DNA from: Coleofasciculaceae cyanobacterium
GTDB lineage: Bacteria > Cyanobacteriota > Cyanobacteriia > Cyanobacteriales > Xenococcaceae
DNA: 64,000 nt
Direction of reading: 5' to 3'
Assembly: GCA_036703275.1 (NCBI GenBank)
Contig: DATNPK010000102.1
Coordinates: 62,001 to 126,000 of the forward strand
The position numbers and the translations under genes are program-made. Below, piece by piece: positions 17,929 through 28,157 of the stretch. The notes under the pieces were generated by a model, which was not told the origin of the DNA, ran no database searches, and was given only the letters and a program-made list of their open reading frames with translations. Within the stretch, counting starts at the first letter, position 1; the number at the start of each line of letters is the position of its first letter.

Positions 17929-19968
17929 ATGGAAACATTTTCAGAGACGATACGTGAGCCTATTTTCACCTTTGCGCTTTTGTTGGCAATTATTTTCCTG
18001 GTACCCCCGATCTTTGAGAAATTAAAGTTGCCTGGATTAGTCGGCCTATTAGTTGCTGGGGTAGTTTTTGGTAGCAGTGGTTTAGGTCTGCTTGATAGTA
18101 AATCAGAAACTATGGTGCTACTGGCAGATATTGGCAAGATTTACCTGATGTTTGTGGCGGGGCTAGAAATTGACCTGGAACAGTTTAAGCGCACGAAAAA
18201 TCGCTCTTTAGGCTTTGGTTTTGCCACTTTTGCTGTACCCATGATTGCTGGCACAATTGTCGGGCAATCGTTTGGTTTTAGCTGGAATACTTCGATTTTA
18301 ATCGGTTCGCTTTTGGCTTCCCATACTCTGCTGGCATATCCCATTGTCAAACGCTTGGGGGTAGTCAATGACGAAGCAGTTACGGTAACCATTGGCGCGA
18401 CAATTTTTACCGATATCGGTGCCTTGTTGGTGCTGGCAATTTGTTTGGGAATAAATAAAGGAGATTTTACCGCCCTCGATCTGGCCATATTACTAGGCTC
18501 TTTAGCTATTTACACCACAGTCGTTTTAGTTGGCTTAGACCGTTTGGGTAAAGCTTTTTTCCGTCGCTCGCGAAACGACCAGAGTAATCAGTTTCTCTTT
18601 GTACTTCTTGCTCTGTTTGTAGCTTCGGTGGGGGCAGAAGCAATTGGAGTCGAAAAAATTGTCGGAGCTTTTTTGACTGGGTTGGCGGTTAACGACGTAA
18701 TCGGCGAGGGTCCAGTTAAAGAAAAAGTGGAGTTTGTCGGTTCGGTTTTATTTATTCCCATTTTCTTTGTGGATATGGGCTTATTGCTCGATCTCAAAGC
18801 GTTTGAAGATATTTTTCGCTCCATTGGTATTCCGCTCTCAATTTTAGGAGCGTTGTTTTTAAGTAAGTTTATCGCAGCTTGTCTGGCTAAACTTGCCTAT
18901 CGCTACAGTTGGCAACAAACCATAACCATGTGGTCTTTGTCCTTGCCCCAGGTTGCTGCAACCCTAGCTGCGGCTTTAATTGCTTTTCAAGCCCAAATTA
19001 TCAACGAGAATGTATTTAACAGCGTTATTTTACTGATGCTAGTAACTTCAGTAGCAGGACCTTTGATTACTTCCCGCGCTGCTGCTCGATTAAATAATAA
19101 AGATTTACCTGTAACTGAATCAGAAGAAGAATCTAGTTCTGTTGCTCCTTTAGCCAAAGGTTTACGAGTTGTTGTTCCTGTTTCTAACCCTCAAACAGAG
19201 CGATATCTTTTGGAGTTGGCATCTTTGTTGACTAAAAAAAATGAAGGGCAAATTATTCCTTTAGCGATCGCTAAAGCCGAATCTCGTTTAGATTCTCCTC
19301 AATTAAACCTAGCTGTAGAACGTTGTCAAGGATTACTTGCCCAGGCCTTAACAGTAACTCAAGAACTTGATATTCCTGCTCAGCCAGAATTAAGGGTTGA
19401 GTACGATATCGCTCAAGGCATAAGTCATGCAAGTCGGGAAGTTGACGCTAGTTTAATTGTCTTAGGCTTTAACAACCTCAACAGCTTTCGTTCTCGCTTC
19501 TTTAGTTCGATTACCGACAGCGTACTCTGGTCAGCTCATTGCTCGGTAGCCGTGGCTCGTCTTTTAGATTCTCCTTTAAAAATTAAACGTATTCTGGTGC
19601 CAGTAGAAAACCTTTACCCTGCTGGTTTACGTCCCATACGTTTTGCTCAAAATTTGATGGCAGAAGGCACAGAAATCACCCTACTTCATGTATGTCCTGC
19701 TGGTACTTCCAAAGAACGTAAAAATCACCTGCATAAAAAATTAGAAACAGTAGCTAAACATTTCTTGACAAAAGCAACAGTAGATATTCGCGTTACAGCC
19801 CATAACAACTTCGTTAAAGAAGTTGTTAACGTTAGCTCAACCCATGAACTAGTAATATTGCGATCGCAACGCCAGCGTGTCGGCGTAGATAGTTTGGCTC
19901 TTGGCGCCACCACTAAACCTCTGCTACAAAACTTAAAATGTTCAATTGTTTTGTTAGGAGACTTATGA
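17929..19968 (+). CDS. CPA2 cation:proton antiporter with C-terminal UspA-like region
   Basis: 679 residues. About 12 membrane helices (1-385) form a Kef/NhaS3-type exchanger; LPGLVGLLVAGVVFGSSGLG and the GAFLTGLAVND helix are characteristic, and the conserved acidic pair region appears at TIFTDIGALL. From about 405 to 679 the protein has two universal-stress-like alpha/beta units (LRVVVPVSNPQTERYLLELA; IKRILVPVENLY). These commonly bind nucleotides and may gate transport. A paralogue with the same architecture lies at 26129. K+ or Na+ is the probable substrate; which of them is not determined here. Confidence 0.87.
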   Translation: METFSETIREPIFTFALLLAIIFLVPPIFEKLKLPGLVGLLVAGVVFGSSGLGLLDSKSETMVLLADIGKIYLMFVAGLEIDLEQFKRTKNRSLGFGFATFAVPMIAGTIVGQSFGFSWNTSILIGSLLASHTLLAYPIVKRLGVVNDEAVTVTIGATIFTDIGALLVLAICLGINKGDFTALDLAILLGSLAIYTTVVLVGLDRLGKAFFRRSRNDQSNQFLFVLLALFVASVGAEAIGVEKIVGAFLTGLAVNDVIGEGPVKEKVEFVGSVLFIPIFFVDMGLLLDLKAFEDIFRSIGIPLSILGALFLSKFIAACLAKLAYRYSWQQTITMWSLSLPQVAATLAAALIAFQAQIINENVFNSVILLMLVTSVAGPLITSRAAARLNNKDLPVTESEEESSSVAPLAKGLRVVVPVSNPQTERYLLELASLLTKKNEGQIIPLAIAKAESRLDSPQLNLAVERCQGLLAQALTVTQELDIPAQPELRVEYDIAQGISHASREVDASLIVLGFNNLNSFRSRFFSSITDSVLWSAHCSVAVARLLDSPLKIKRILVPVENLYPAGLRPIRFAQNLMAEGTEITLLHVCPAGTSKERKNHLHKKLETVAKHFLTKATVDIRVTAHNNFVKEVVNVSSTHELVILRSQRQRVGVDSLALGATTKPLLQNLKCSIVLLGDL

Positions 19969-20063
19969 CGCAACTATTAACTTAAAATCTTTTTCAATTT
20001 ATAATTGATATTTACTTGAACTTTAATTGGCTTGTCCATCATGGTCATAGCTTTTTACGCTTA

Positions 20064-20669
20064 ATGTCTCTCAAATTTACTCAGGATATTCAGCTTTTAT
20101 TAACCAAACTAGCGACTCAACCAGTAACGCTAGCTGAAATTCTTCAGGAAACTGCCGAGGGAGGTTTTAGTTTAATTATCGGCTTATTAGTTTTACCTTT
20201 TTTGTTTCCTATGCCGCCTGGTTTATCTGGGGTAATGGGTACGGGCTGCTTGGTATTGGGAATACAAATGGCATTTGGTAGAAAGTCGCCCTGGCTACCC
20301 AAGCCAATAGCTCGGTTCCAATTTCCTAGCGGCTTGAGCCATCATTTACTTAAGAATGTTCGACGTATTACGGTTAGGCTAGAAAAAATTGTGCGCTCGC
20401 GTTGGAAGCGAGTCGCCAATAATCCTTATACCTGGAGCGGAAATGGCTTCTGTATAACCTGGCTATCTATCTTGCTGATGTTACCGATCCCTTTTACCAA
20501 TCCGCTACCTGCCGTGGCAATTTTACTGTTGGCAGTAGCTACTTTAGAAGCAGATGGTTTATTAATGTGCTGCGGCTACCTCTTGACTCTAGTTAATACC
20601 ATATTTTTCGGTTTTATCGGCTATGCTCTCTGGCAAGCTCCTGATTTATTACCTAATTTATTTAAATAA
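20064..20669 (+). CDS. ExoD-family membrane protein
   Basis: Membrane protein of the ExoD (exopolysaccharide synthesis, ExoD) family. I start it at ATG 20064 (MSLKFTQDIQ, 201 aa) because the longer frame begins with TTG at 20016 and adds an extension not expected in the family. The motif AEILQETAEGGFSLIIGLLV and the LPFLFPMPPGLSGVMG segment are diagnostic, with about four more hydrophobic helices to the C-terminus. In rhizobia ExoD affects exopolysaccharide and alkaline tolerance; the biochemical activity is not defined. Its position between an antiporter and a P-type ATPase fits an ion or pH-stress role (inference). Confidence 0.8.
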   Translation: MSLKFTQDIQLLLTKLATQPVTLAEILQETAEGGFSLIIGLLVLPFLFPMPPGLSGVMGTGCLVLGIQMAFGRKSPWLPKPIARFQFPSGLSHHLLKNVRRITVRLEKIVRSRWKRVANNPYTWSGNGFCITWLSILLMLPIPFTNPLPAVAILLLAVATLEADGLLMCCGYLLTLVNTIFFGFIGYALWQAPDLLPNLFK

Positions 20670-20687
20670 TTACACTTCAAGAAAGCG

Positions 20688-23483
20688 ATGAATTTTCCTA
20701 GTACTTCTGATACGGCTACCATGCCTCAGACTGATGAGCCCTGGCACTCACTAAGCCATGAAACAGCTACCGAATTATTGCAAAGCGATCGCGATCGCGG
20801 CTTGAGTGCCGAACTTGTTTACGAAAGACAGCAATATTTTGGTACAAATGAACTAGAAGAGTCTGGAGGGCGCAGTCCTTTAACTATTCTCTGGGATCAG
20901 TTTACCAACATCATGTTAATCATGCTGATTGCCGTGGCGATAGTTTCAGCTATTTTAGATTGGCGTCAGCAGAACTTTCCCAAAGATGCAATCGCCATTT
21001 TTAGCATCGTAATTTTAAACGGTATTTTAGGATATTTCCAAGAAAGTCGCGCGGAAAAAGCCTTAGCTGCCCTCAAAAGTCTTTCTTCTCCTCAAGTGAG
21101 AGTAATTCGCGATGATGTTACTCAAGAGATTGAGGCTAAGGAACTAGTCCCAGGAGATATCATGCTGCTAGAAGCAGGAGTACAAATTGCTGCTGATGGG
21201 CGTTTACTAGAAACCCGTAACCTACAAATTGCCGAGTCTACCCTGACAGGAGAAGCTACTGCCGTTGCCAAAGATGCTGCTGCGGTATTAAGCGAAAATG
21301 CTTCTTTAGGCGATCGCACTAATTTAGTCTTTCAAGGTACCGAAATCGTCCAGGGCAGAGCCAAAGCGATCGTCACCAAAATAGGGATGGAGACAGAGAT
21401 CGGGCGGATTGCTTCGATGATTCAATCTGTGGAAACCGAACCTACCCCTCTACAGCAGAGAATGACCCAACTAGGCAATGTGCTGGTTAGTGGTTCATTG
21501 GCATTGGTGGCTTTAGTAGTTATTGTTGGGGTATTGCGCTCAGGATGGTCAGCTTTTGCTGAACTGCTGGAAATATCTTTAAGTATGGCGGTGGCTGTTG
21601 TCCCAGAAGGATTGCCTGCGGTAGTGACTGTAACGTTGGCGATTGGCACGCAAAAAATGATCCGTCGTCAGGCTTTGATCCGTAAACTGCCTGCGGTGGA
21701 AACTTTGGGTTCGGTAACTACTATTTGTTCCGATAAAACAGGAACTTTGACCCAAAACAAAATGGTGGTGCAGAAAGTTTATACAGCTTCTTATCACTTC
21801 AGCGTTACGGGGGAAGGGTACGAACCATCGGGAACATTCTACTGTCAAGATAACAACCAAATTGAAATTGAAACTGAAGTCAAAAAGTTATTTTTGGCTT
21901 GTGTACTGTGCAACGATGCTTTGCTGCAACACTCGCGCAACCTTGCTGAAAGAACTACAGAGTGGTCAATTCTGGGCGATCCAACTGAAGGTGCATTATT
22001 AACCTTAGCTGGCAAAATAGGCTTGTTTAAAGAAGAAGTCAAGGATACAATGCCTCGCCAGGAAGAATTTCCCTTTGATTCTGAACGCAAGCGAATGTCA
22101 GTCATTGTGGCTAATGACCAAAATAATGAATTACCCTACTTGATGTTTACCAAAGGCTCGACAGAGTTAATTTTAGAACGGTGCGAGCGCATTTTTATCA
22201 ACGATAGCCCCCAATTAATTAACGATTCCCAGAGGCAACAGATTCTCGAAACCAATGACCATCTAGCAAGCATCGGTCTGAGAATATTGGGCTTCGCCTA
22301 CAAACCCCTGGCGAAAATTCCCGCTGCCAGTACAGAAAACGAAAGTGAACAAGGTCTAATCTGGTTAGGACTAGTGGGAATGCTCGATGCACCCCGCGTT
22401 GAAGTAGAATTAGCCGTACAACGGTGTAAACAGGCGGGTATACGTCCCGTGATGATTACTGGCGATCATCCTTTAACCGCTATGGCGATCGCTGCTAAAT
22501 TAGATATTGCTAGCCTTAGCGACTCTTCTTTAATCGGACAAGAATTAGAAGCAATGTCTACAGAAGAGTTAGAACGAGTAGTAGAAAGGATTAGCGTCTA
22601 TGCCCGCGTTGCCCCCGAACATAAATTACGCATCGTCAAAGCCCTACAAAAGCGTGGTGAATTTGTGGCAATGACGGGGGATGGAGTGAACGACGCTCCT
22701 GCCCTCAAGCAAGCTGACATCGGTATCGCTATGGGTATTACGGGAACGGATGTTAGTAAAGAAGCTAGCGATATGATTTTGCTAGACGATAATTTTGCCA
22801 CTATAGTTGCCGCCACCGAAGAAGGTAGAGTAGTTTACGATAACATCCGTCGCTTTATTAAATATATTTTGGGTAGTAATATTGGTGAAGTGCTGGTTAT
22901 TGCAGCAGCTCCCTTGCTGGGCTTGGGTGGCGTTCCTCTTTCTCCTTTACAAATTCTCTGGATGAACCTAGTCACCGATGGTTTACCTGCCCTTGCTTTG
23001 GCATTAGAACCAGCCGAACCTAATGTCATGCGCCGTACTCCCTATAACCCTAAAGAGAGTATTTTTGCTCGTGGTTTGGGGTGGTATATGGTTAGAATCG
23101 GGATTATCTTTGCCATAATTACCATAGTGCTAATGGTTTGGTCTTATAACTACAGTAGGATTGATGGGAATCCTGAGCGCTGGAAAACTATGGTCTTTAC
23201 TACCTTATGCCTAGCGCAAATGGGTCACGCTCTGGCAGTTCGCTCAAATACCCGGTTAACTATTGAAATGAATCCTTTTTCTAACCTGTATGTCTTAGGT
23301 GCGGTAACTTTGACTACTGTTTTACAACTGCTGCTAATTTACGTTGAACCACTACGCAATTTCTTTAACACTCATTTACTTAGCCCTACAGAGCTAGCAA
23401 TTTGTTTTGGTTTTAGTATGCTGATGTTTGTCTGGATTGAAATGGAAAAACTTTTCCAACGCTGGTTTTTATCTCGCAAATAA
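20688..23483 (+). CDS. P2A-type calcium-transporting ATPase (PacL-like)
   Basis: 931-residue P-type ATPase. It has the N-terminal cation-ATPase domain, the actuator TGEAT (about 190), phosphorylation site CSDKTGTLT (about 350), nucleotide-binding domain with KGSTE, and hinge [15 protein letters not shown] (about 663). Membrane cation ligands look SERCA/PMR1-like: [10 protein letters not shown] in helix 4, GSNIGEVL in helix 5 and [12 protein letters not shown] in helix 6. The helix-8 position corresponding to the SERCA glutamate appears to be glutamine ([13 protein letters not shown]), as in PMR1-like single-site pumps, so Ca2+ or Mn2+ export is likely. It sits 18 bp after exoD. The start may alternatively be ATG 20721 ([12 protein letters not shown]). 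Confidence 0.9.
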   Translation: MNFPSTSDTATMPQTDEPWHSLSHETATELLQSDRDRGLSAELVYERQQYFGTNELEESGGRSPLTILWDQFTNIMLIMLIAVAIVSAILDWRQQNFPKDAIAIFSIVILNGILGYFQESRAEKALAALKSLSSPQVRVIRDDVTQEIEAKELVPGDIMLLEAGVQIAADGRLLETRNLQIAESTLTGEATAVAKDAAAVLSENASLGDRTNLVFQGTEIVQGRAKAIVTKIGMETEIGRIASMIQSVETEPTPLQQRMTQLGNVLVSGSLALVALVVIVGVLRSGWSAFAELLEISLSMAVAVVPEGLPAVVTVTLAIGTQKMIRRQALIRKLPAVETLGSVTTICSDKTGTLTQNKMVVQKVYTASYHFSVTGEGYEPSGTFYCQDNNQIEIETEVKKLFLACVLCNDALLQHSRNLAERTTEWSILGDPTEGALLTLAGKIGLFKEEVKDTMPRQEEFPFDSERKRMSVIVANDQNNELPYLMFTKGSTELILERCERIFINDSPQLINDSQRQQILETNDHLASIGLRILGFAYKPLAKIPAASTENESEQGLIWLGLVGMLDAPRVEVELAVQRCKQAGIRPVMITGDHPLTAMAIAAKLDIASLSDSSLIGQELEAMSTEELERVVERISVYARVAPEHKLRIVKALQKRGEFVAMTGDGVNDAPALKQADIGIAMGITGTDVSKEASDMILLDDNFATIVAATEEGRVVYDNIRRFIKYILGSNIGEVLVIAAAPLLGLGGVPLSPLQILWMNLVTDGLPALALALEPAEPNVMRRTPYNPKESIFARGLGWYMVRIGIIFAIITIVLMVWSYNYSRIDGNPERWKTMVFTTLCLAQMGHALAVRSNTRLTIEMNPFSNLYVLGAVTLTTVLQLLLIYVEPLRNFFNTHLLSPTELAICFGFSMLMFVWIEMEKLFQRWFLSRK

Positions 23484-23741
23484 CATTAATGCGGATTAAT
23501 TGACTTAGGATTCTGGTGAGGCTGGCTAAAAACTAATTAAATTTATTAATTAAAAAAATTTCATTCTGATTTAATTTTATCGTGTAAAGCTTAAAGATAA
23601 TCTCTGACCGTTGGTCAATTAATCGTTTCTAATACAGGTAACTTTTTATTAGTTAACTTCTCAGACTTATCAATAGATTAGTCTGTTGATTGTCAGCTCT
23701 ACAAATCGCTATGTTTGGCAATATTTTTGGAGTACATAATC

Positions 23742-25145
23742 ATGTTCAATAATTCTATCGTTGCTTCTATTTTGGCGAGCGCTACTTTTCTCGTCAACGC
23801 GGGATTATCAAGTGCGATCGCGCAAGAGCATCACAATCATCAACATCAAAATACCCAAGGAAAAACTCCAGCAGCAGGAGTTCGAGATTTACCTGCTGTG
23901 CCGACTAATTTACCCAAATGGATGAATAACAAGGAGAAAAATCATATTTATCGCAAGCGGGGTAAATATAACGACAATATTTACAATATTCGTCCTTTGG
24001 CTCTAGATTTGAATGGAGTTGCTGTCGGTCATGCTTTTGCCTACGAAGATTTAGTAACGGGGAAAGCTCAAGAACTAGAAACTCAAACCTTTGCTAAGAT
24101 CGACAAAATTTTAAAAAATCCGCCCCCCTTAATGCCCGATGAAGCTAATATTTCGCCTACCTTCGGACGCAAGTATGGTGTATTAGAACAAGTATTTGAT
24201 TGGGCGCATATTTTCCATGCTCAAACAGTAGACGTATTGGCGAGTACGGAAATGACTGAGGCAGAAAAAGAAGCCGAAATCGAGGAACTCTATCAGTTTT
24301 ATCTCGACAACGTACCCTACGCTATTACAGGATTGCCGATGAACATGGGTTATCTCGATTCTCAACCCTACTCCAAAGCCTTTCGGGAAAAATATCCCAA
24401 AGTAAACGGCCTGTTTTGGGGTTATCATTGGCTACAAGGTTCGATGTATGATTTACTCTACGGCAAAACTTTAGAAGAACAACTGCAAGCCTACGAGGAA
24501 ATGGGCGAACAATATCACGAGCTAGAACTTTATCGCACAGATCGCGCTTTTATGCCGATGTTTGCGGAAACTAGCCCCCGTTTTGCGGCTCGGTTTCCCG
24601 AAATAGCTAATACTTTTGATAATCTGCATATGCTGCACGATCTGGTCAACGATGCTCTCGCTTCGGAGTGGATGAGTGAAACCCAGCAGGAAGAACAAAT
24701 TCAACGGGCGATTTGGTTAGTCATGGCGGCTAATCATGAAGGAATGGAAGCAGGAAAAACTTATGGTGCAGATAAACTACATGACCATCGATTTATGGCA
24801 GGAATGCCAGGAATGGGCTGGATGGGAGATCTAGAAGGTGTCGAACATCTCAACCACAAGCAAAATAATCCCGAGATGAAGGATCATCAGATGAACCACG
24901 AAGACAATCCTGAAATGATGAATCATCAGATGAACCACGAAGACAATCCTGAAATGAAGGATCATCAGATGAACCACGAAAATAATTCTCAAATGATGAA
25001 TCATCAAATGAACCACGGAGACAATCCTGAGATGATGAATCATCAGATGAACCACGAAAATAATTCTCAAATGAAGGATCATCAAATGAACCACGGAGAC
25101 AATTCTCAAATGAAGGATCATCAGATGACTCCTTCAGAAAACTAA
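23742..25145 (+). CDS. Secreted protein with C-terminal Met/His-rich repeats, putative metal binding
   Basis: 467 residues from ATG 23742 (TGGAGT upstream; a longer TTG frame is less likely). A signal peptide ends near SSAIAQ, followed by HHNHQHQ. The middle domain (about 60-365) is helical and unfamiliar to me, with aromatic/His motifs FWGYHWLQGSMYDLL and LHMLHDLVNDAL. The C-terminus consists of seven 13-residue units of the type PEMMNHQMNHEDN (about 377-467). Clustered Met and His are typical of periplasmic Cu/Ag or Ni-Co binding proteins, but the metal is unknown. A putative outer-membrane barrel gene starts 31 bp downstream, so the pair is probably an operon. It is possible that the repeats bind no metal. 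Confidence 0.6.
   Translation: MFNNSIVASILASATFLVNAGLSSAIAQEHHNHQHQNTQGKTPAAGVRDLPAVPTNLPKWMNNKEKNHIYRKRGKYNDNIYNIRPLALDLNGVAVGHAFAYEDLVTGKAQELETQTFAKIDKILKNPPPLMPDEANISPTFGRKYGVLEQVFDWAHIFHAQTVDVLASTEMTEAEKEAEIEELYQFYLDNVPYAITGLPMNMGYLDSQPYSKAFREKYPKVNGLFWGYHWLQGSMYDLLYGKTLEEQLQAYEEMGEQYHELELYRTDRAFMPMFAETSPRFAARFPEIANTFDNLHMLHDLVNDALASEWMSETQQEEQIQRAIWLVMAANHEGMEAGKTYGADKLHDHRFMAGMPGMGWMGDLEGVEHLNHKQNNPEMKDHQMNHEDNPEMMNHQMNHEDNPEMKDHQMNHENNSQMMNHQMNHGDNPEMMNHQMNHENNSQMKDHQMNHGDNSQMKDHQMTPSEN
24870..25142 (+). repeat. Coding minisatellite, seven 39-bp units
   Basis: Seven consecutive 39-bp units (13 codons each) run exactly to the stop codon. Units alternate PEM/SQM and KDHQ/MNHQ variants, and the last is degenerate (SQMKDHQMTPSEN). 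Array length is probably variable between strains. Confidence 0.9.
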
Positions 25146-25176
25146 AGCGATCGCTAATTACTTAATTAAAACCTCT

Positions 25177-25971
25177 ATGCAGTTATCAAAAATTCCTTCC
25201 TTAGCGTTGCTAGGTGCGATCGCTATGGTCATTTCGTCAAGCGATCGCGTCCTAGCTGTGGATCATAATAATATTGATGCTAATCGTCCTCTTAATTTCG
25301 ATGATGCCGACTCCATTGGTTTTCGCGAACAAGCAATAGATTTAGGCGCAGCTTTAATTATTCCCGAAGGAAAATCTGTTGGGGGTGAATTTGAAATCGA
25401 GTATCTTTATGGTTTTGCCCCCAACACTCATTTCAATATCGGCATCGATCCTAGTATTGAAGAAGAGGACAACGAAACAGAATTTAATATCGGCGATCTC
25501 TCCGTAGGAGCTTTACATAATTTTAACCGCGAATATAATAATACTCCTGCTTTGGCGATTCGAGGCGACGCTGCTTTTCCTACGGGAAGAGATTCTCGAG
25601 GCGTAGATTTTCGTCTGCGGGGTATTGCGAGTAAAACTGTTGGGCAATATAACCGTTTACATCTTAATTTAGATGCTAATTTTACTACTGCTACCGAAGA
25701 CAATGAACGGTCGTTTGTGCCTGGGGCGATCCTGGGTTATTCTCGACCAATAGGTTATCCTGAAAACTTTACCCGTACTTTTTTAGCCGAAGCCGCAATA
25801 AGAGCTAGTGAAGTAGAAGATGATGATGCAGTAGTTTCTTTAGGAATAGGATTGCGTCAACAAATAGGTTATCAAAGCGTTCTCGATCTGGGATTGCAGG
25901 GAGACATTGCAGGAGAAGAAGGCGATCGCAACGAATTACGTTTAGTGGCTGGTTATTCCTTTGCTTTTTAA
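25177..25971 (+). CDS. Putative outer-membrane beta-barrel protein
   Basis: 264 residues with a signal peptide (cleavage near DRVLAVDH). The remainder alternates hydrophobic and polar residues in short strands (FEIEYLYGFAPNTHFNIGID, ALAIRGDAAFPTGRD, LHLNLDANFTTATED) and ends in the C-terminal phenylalanine typical of outer-membrane barrels (RLVAGYSFAF). Acidic loops (IEEEDNETE, VEDDDAV) are conspicuous. It probably forms a pore or receptor-like barrel of about 12 strands, and it is likely to be co-expressed with the Met/His-repeat protein 31 bp upstream. I cannot name the family with confidence; a transporter-like or phenol-degradation meta-pathway-like barrel is possible. Confidence 0.6.
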   Translation: MQLSKIPSLALLGAIAMVISSSDRVLAVDHNNIDANRPLNFDDADSIGFREQAIDLGAALIIPEGKSVGGEFEIEYLYGFAPNTHFNIGIDPSIEEEDNETEFNIGDLSVGALHNFNREYNNTPALAIRGDAAFPTGRDSRGVDFRLRGIASKTVGQYNRLHLNLDANFTTATEDNERSFVPGAILGYSRPIGYPENFTRTFLAEAAIRASEVEDDDAVVSLGIGLRQQIGYQSVLDLGLQGDIAGEEGDRNELRLVAGYSFAF

Positions 25972-26128
25972 ACTAAACAAATAAAAAAAAACCTAGATTA
26001 AGATGATGGTTGATCGGTCTAATCGTAGCAGCCATTTGTTGTTAGTTGACTTTCAATAAAGGTATTTTTTGGCCATTTGCACCAGACAATTGCTATGAGT
26101 AACTAAACAATTTAATTTAATCTTACCT

Positions 26129-28153
26129 ATGATAATTTTTGCGGTTTTTTCTCAGGGTTTTGAACCAGTTAAGGACCCTGTGGCCGTTTTTTTAATAATT
26201 TTGGCAATTATGCTAGTTGCACCTCTAGTATTTGAAAGATTGCGTCTTCCTGGTATTGTTGGCTTAATTTTAGCTGGAGTAATCGTCGGGCCAGAAGGTT
26301 TGGGATTATTAGAAAGAAGCAGCAACATTATCTTACTAGGTACGATTGGTCTATTGTTTTTAATGTTTATGGCTGGTCTAGAAACCAGCCTGGACGATCT
26401 CAAAGACAATGGAGATAAGGCGATAGTTTTTGGTCTGGCTACCTTTGTTGCCCCGATGGTTTTGGGTACGGCTGCAATGATGCTGTTGGGATACGGTTGG
26501 TTAGCAGCGGTACTGGTGGCTTCTTGTTTTGCCTCTCATACTTTGCTGGCTTTGCCTGTGCTGAGCAAATTAGGGATTATGCGGGCTTCTGCGGTCAACG
26601 TTACCCTCGGGGGAACTTTAATTACCAATGTTTTAGCCTTATTAGTGTTAGCAGTAGTAGTTAAAGCTTATGAAGGACAGCTTACTCTAAGTTTTTGGTT
26701 GTTTCTCATTCCCGCTTTGGCTCTCTACACTTTTGCTACCCTGTGGGGTGTCCCCAAAATTGGACGGTGGTTCTTTCATAAATTTGGACATGATGAGAGT
26801 GCCGAATTTATCTTTGTTCTGGCAACTTTGTTTGTGGTTTCGTACATTGCCGGTTTAATTGAAGTCGAGCCAATTATTGGGGCATTTTTAGCAGGAATTG
26901 CTTTAACTCCTCTGATTCCTCAATTAAGCCCCTTGATGAATCGAATTCAGTTTATTGGCAATACTTTATTTGTGCCATTTTTTCTGATTTCGGTAGGGAT
27001 GTTGATCGATCCTCTAATCTTAATCCGTGAACCCAGATCTTTAGTTATTGCAGCGGTGATGATTGGGGCAGAGTTAATTAGTAAATTTGTTGCTGCTTGG
27101 GGTGCGGGGAAATGGTTTGGCTATAAATTCGAGAGCGTTATGGTCATGTTTGGACTATCGCTCGCTCAGGCTGCTTCGACTTTAGCTGCTATTACTGTGG
27201 CCTACGAAATAGAACTGGTTGACCGTACTACGGTAAATGGTATTGTGGCAATGATTCTTTTTACCTGTATTGCTTCTCCTTTGGTAACACAAAGGTGGGG
27301 GCGGCAAATTACAACTGCCGAAAAAATTCCCGACTCGCAAAACCGAACCAAAGTTTTAGCCCAAAGGGTTTTAGTTCCTGTAGCCAACCCTAATAACGAA
27401 GATAATCTGTTAAATTTGGCGCTCATTTTAGCTAAAACAGCTGATGGAACTTTATTACCTCTAAACGTTTTGAGCGATCGCGAGGGAACTGTTTCCCCAG
27501 AAGCAAGAATACAACAGCGACAGCTACTAGAAACAGCCGAAACCCTAGCTCATGCTGCTAATGCGAGTGTAGAAACCATTGGTAGAGTAGACGATGCCAT
27601 CTATCGCGGTATCGTACGTACGGCGATCGAACGGGATGCTAGTCTGGTAGTCTGTGGTTGGAAGGGTTATTCTACTTATCAAGACAATTTCCTCGGTAGT
27701 ACGATCGATAATGTGGCATTGCAATTATCAATCCCCGTTTTAATCGCTCACTTTGTTCAACCCATTGCCAACTCTGAAAGGGTATTTTTAGCTATCACCA
27801 AAAGGCAAGCACTGTCAGAGGAATTTGAGCAAACTTTGAGTATTGCCAAAATGCTAGCTAGCGAACTTAAAACCAGTCTCGAAGTATTAATCGTAGTTAG
27901 CAAAAAGCAAGCTCAACTGTCTCCCCAAGAATTAGCGAACCTAAATTCTCCAACTTTAATTGGTCAAGCCCAAGGCAACTTTATTAAAGAAGTTTCTCAA
28001 AAGATTTATAAAAACGACTTACTACTCTTACCAGTCAAAACTGCGCAGGCAAGAATTCGCGGTCGTTCAGTTGTTGGCACTATCCCCACAGCGATCGCCC
28101 GTTCCCATGAGGATATTTCGGTGGTGATCGTTCACTTTCCTTTGAGTGGTTAA
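26129..28153 (+). CDS. CPA2 cation:proton antiporter with C-terminal UspA-like region (second copy)
   Basis: 674 residues, same architecture as the gene at 17929: about 12 membrane helices (1-390; LPGIVGLILAGVIVGPEGLG, then IIGAFLAGIALTPL) and two universal-stress-like units (about 405-674; RVLVPVANPNNEDNLLNLAL, VFLAITKRQ). Identity to its neighbour is moderate, so the two are probably old paralogues. It is convergent with the sulfatase, whose stop lies only 4 bp away. K+ or Na+ export is the expected role. Confidence 0.86.
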   Translation: MIIFAVFSQGFEPVKDPVAVFLIILAIMLVAPLVFERLRLPGIVGLILAGVIVGPEGLGLLERSSNIILLGTIGLLFLMFMAGLETSLDDLKDNGDKAIVFGLATFVAPMVLGTAAMMLLGYGWLAAVLVASCFASHTLLALPVLSKLGIMRASAVNVTLGGTLITNVLALLVLAVVVKAYEGQLTLSFWLFLIPALALYTFATLWGVPKIGRWFFHKFGHDESAEFIFVLATLFVVSYIAGLIEVEPIIGAFLAGIALTPLIPQLSPLMNRIQFIGNTLFVPFFLISVGMLIDPLILIREPRSLVIAAVMIGAELISKFVAAWGAGKWFGYKFESVMVMFGLSLAQAASTLAAITVAYEIELVDRTTVNGIVAMILFTCIASPLVTQRWGRQITTAEKIPDSQNRTKVLAQRVLVPVANPNNEDNLLNLALILAKTADGTLLPLNVLSDREGTVSPEARIQQRQLLETAETLAHAANASVETIGRVDDAIYRGIVRTAIERDASLVVCGWKGYSTYQDNFLGSTIDNVALQLSIPVLIAHFVQPIANSERVFLAITKRQALSEEFEQTLSIAKMLASELKTSLEVLIVVSKKQAQLSPQELANLNSPTLIGQAQGNFIKEVSQKIYKNDLLLLPVKTAQARIRGRSVVGTIPTAIARSHEDISVVIVHFPLSG

Positions 28154-28157
28154 AAGC

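Noticed and set aside
24831-25121. Antisense open frame across the Met/His repeat region
   Set aside because: It is the shadow of the 39-bp coding repeat, giving a repeated hydrophobic pattern.
24870-25142. CRISPR array
   Set aside because: Units are contiguous in-frame codons with no spacers.
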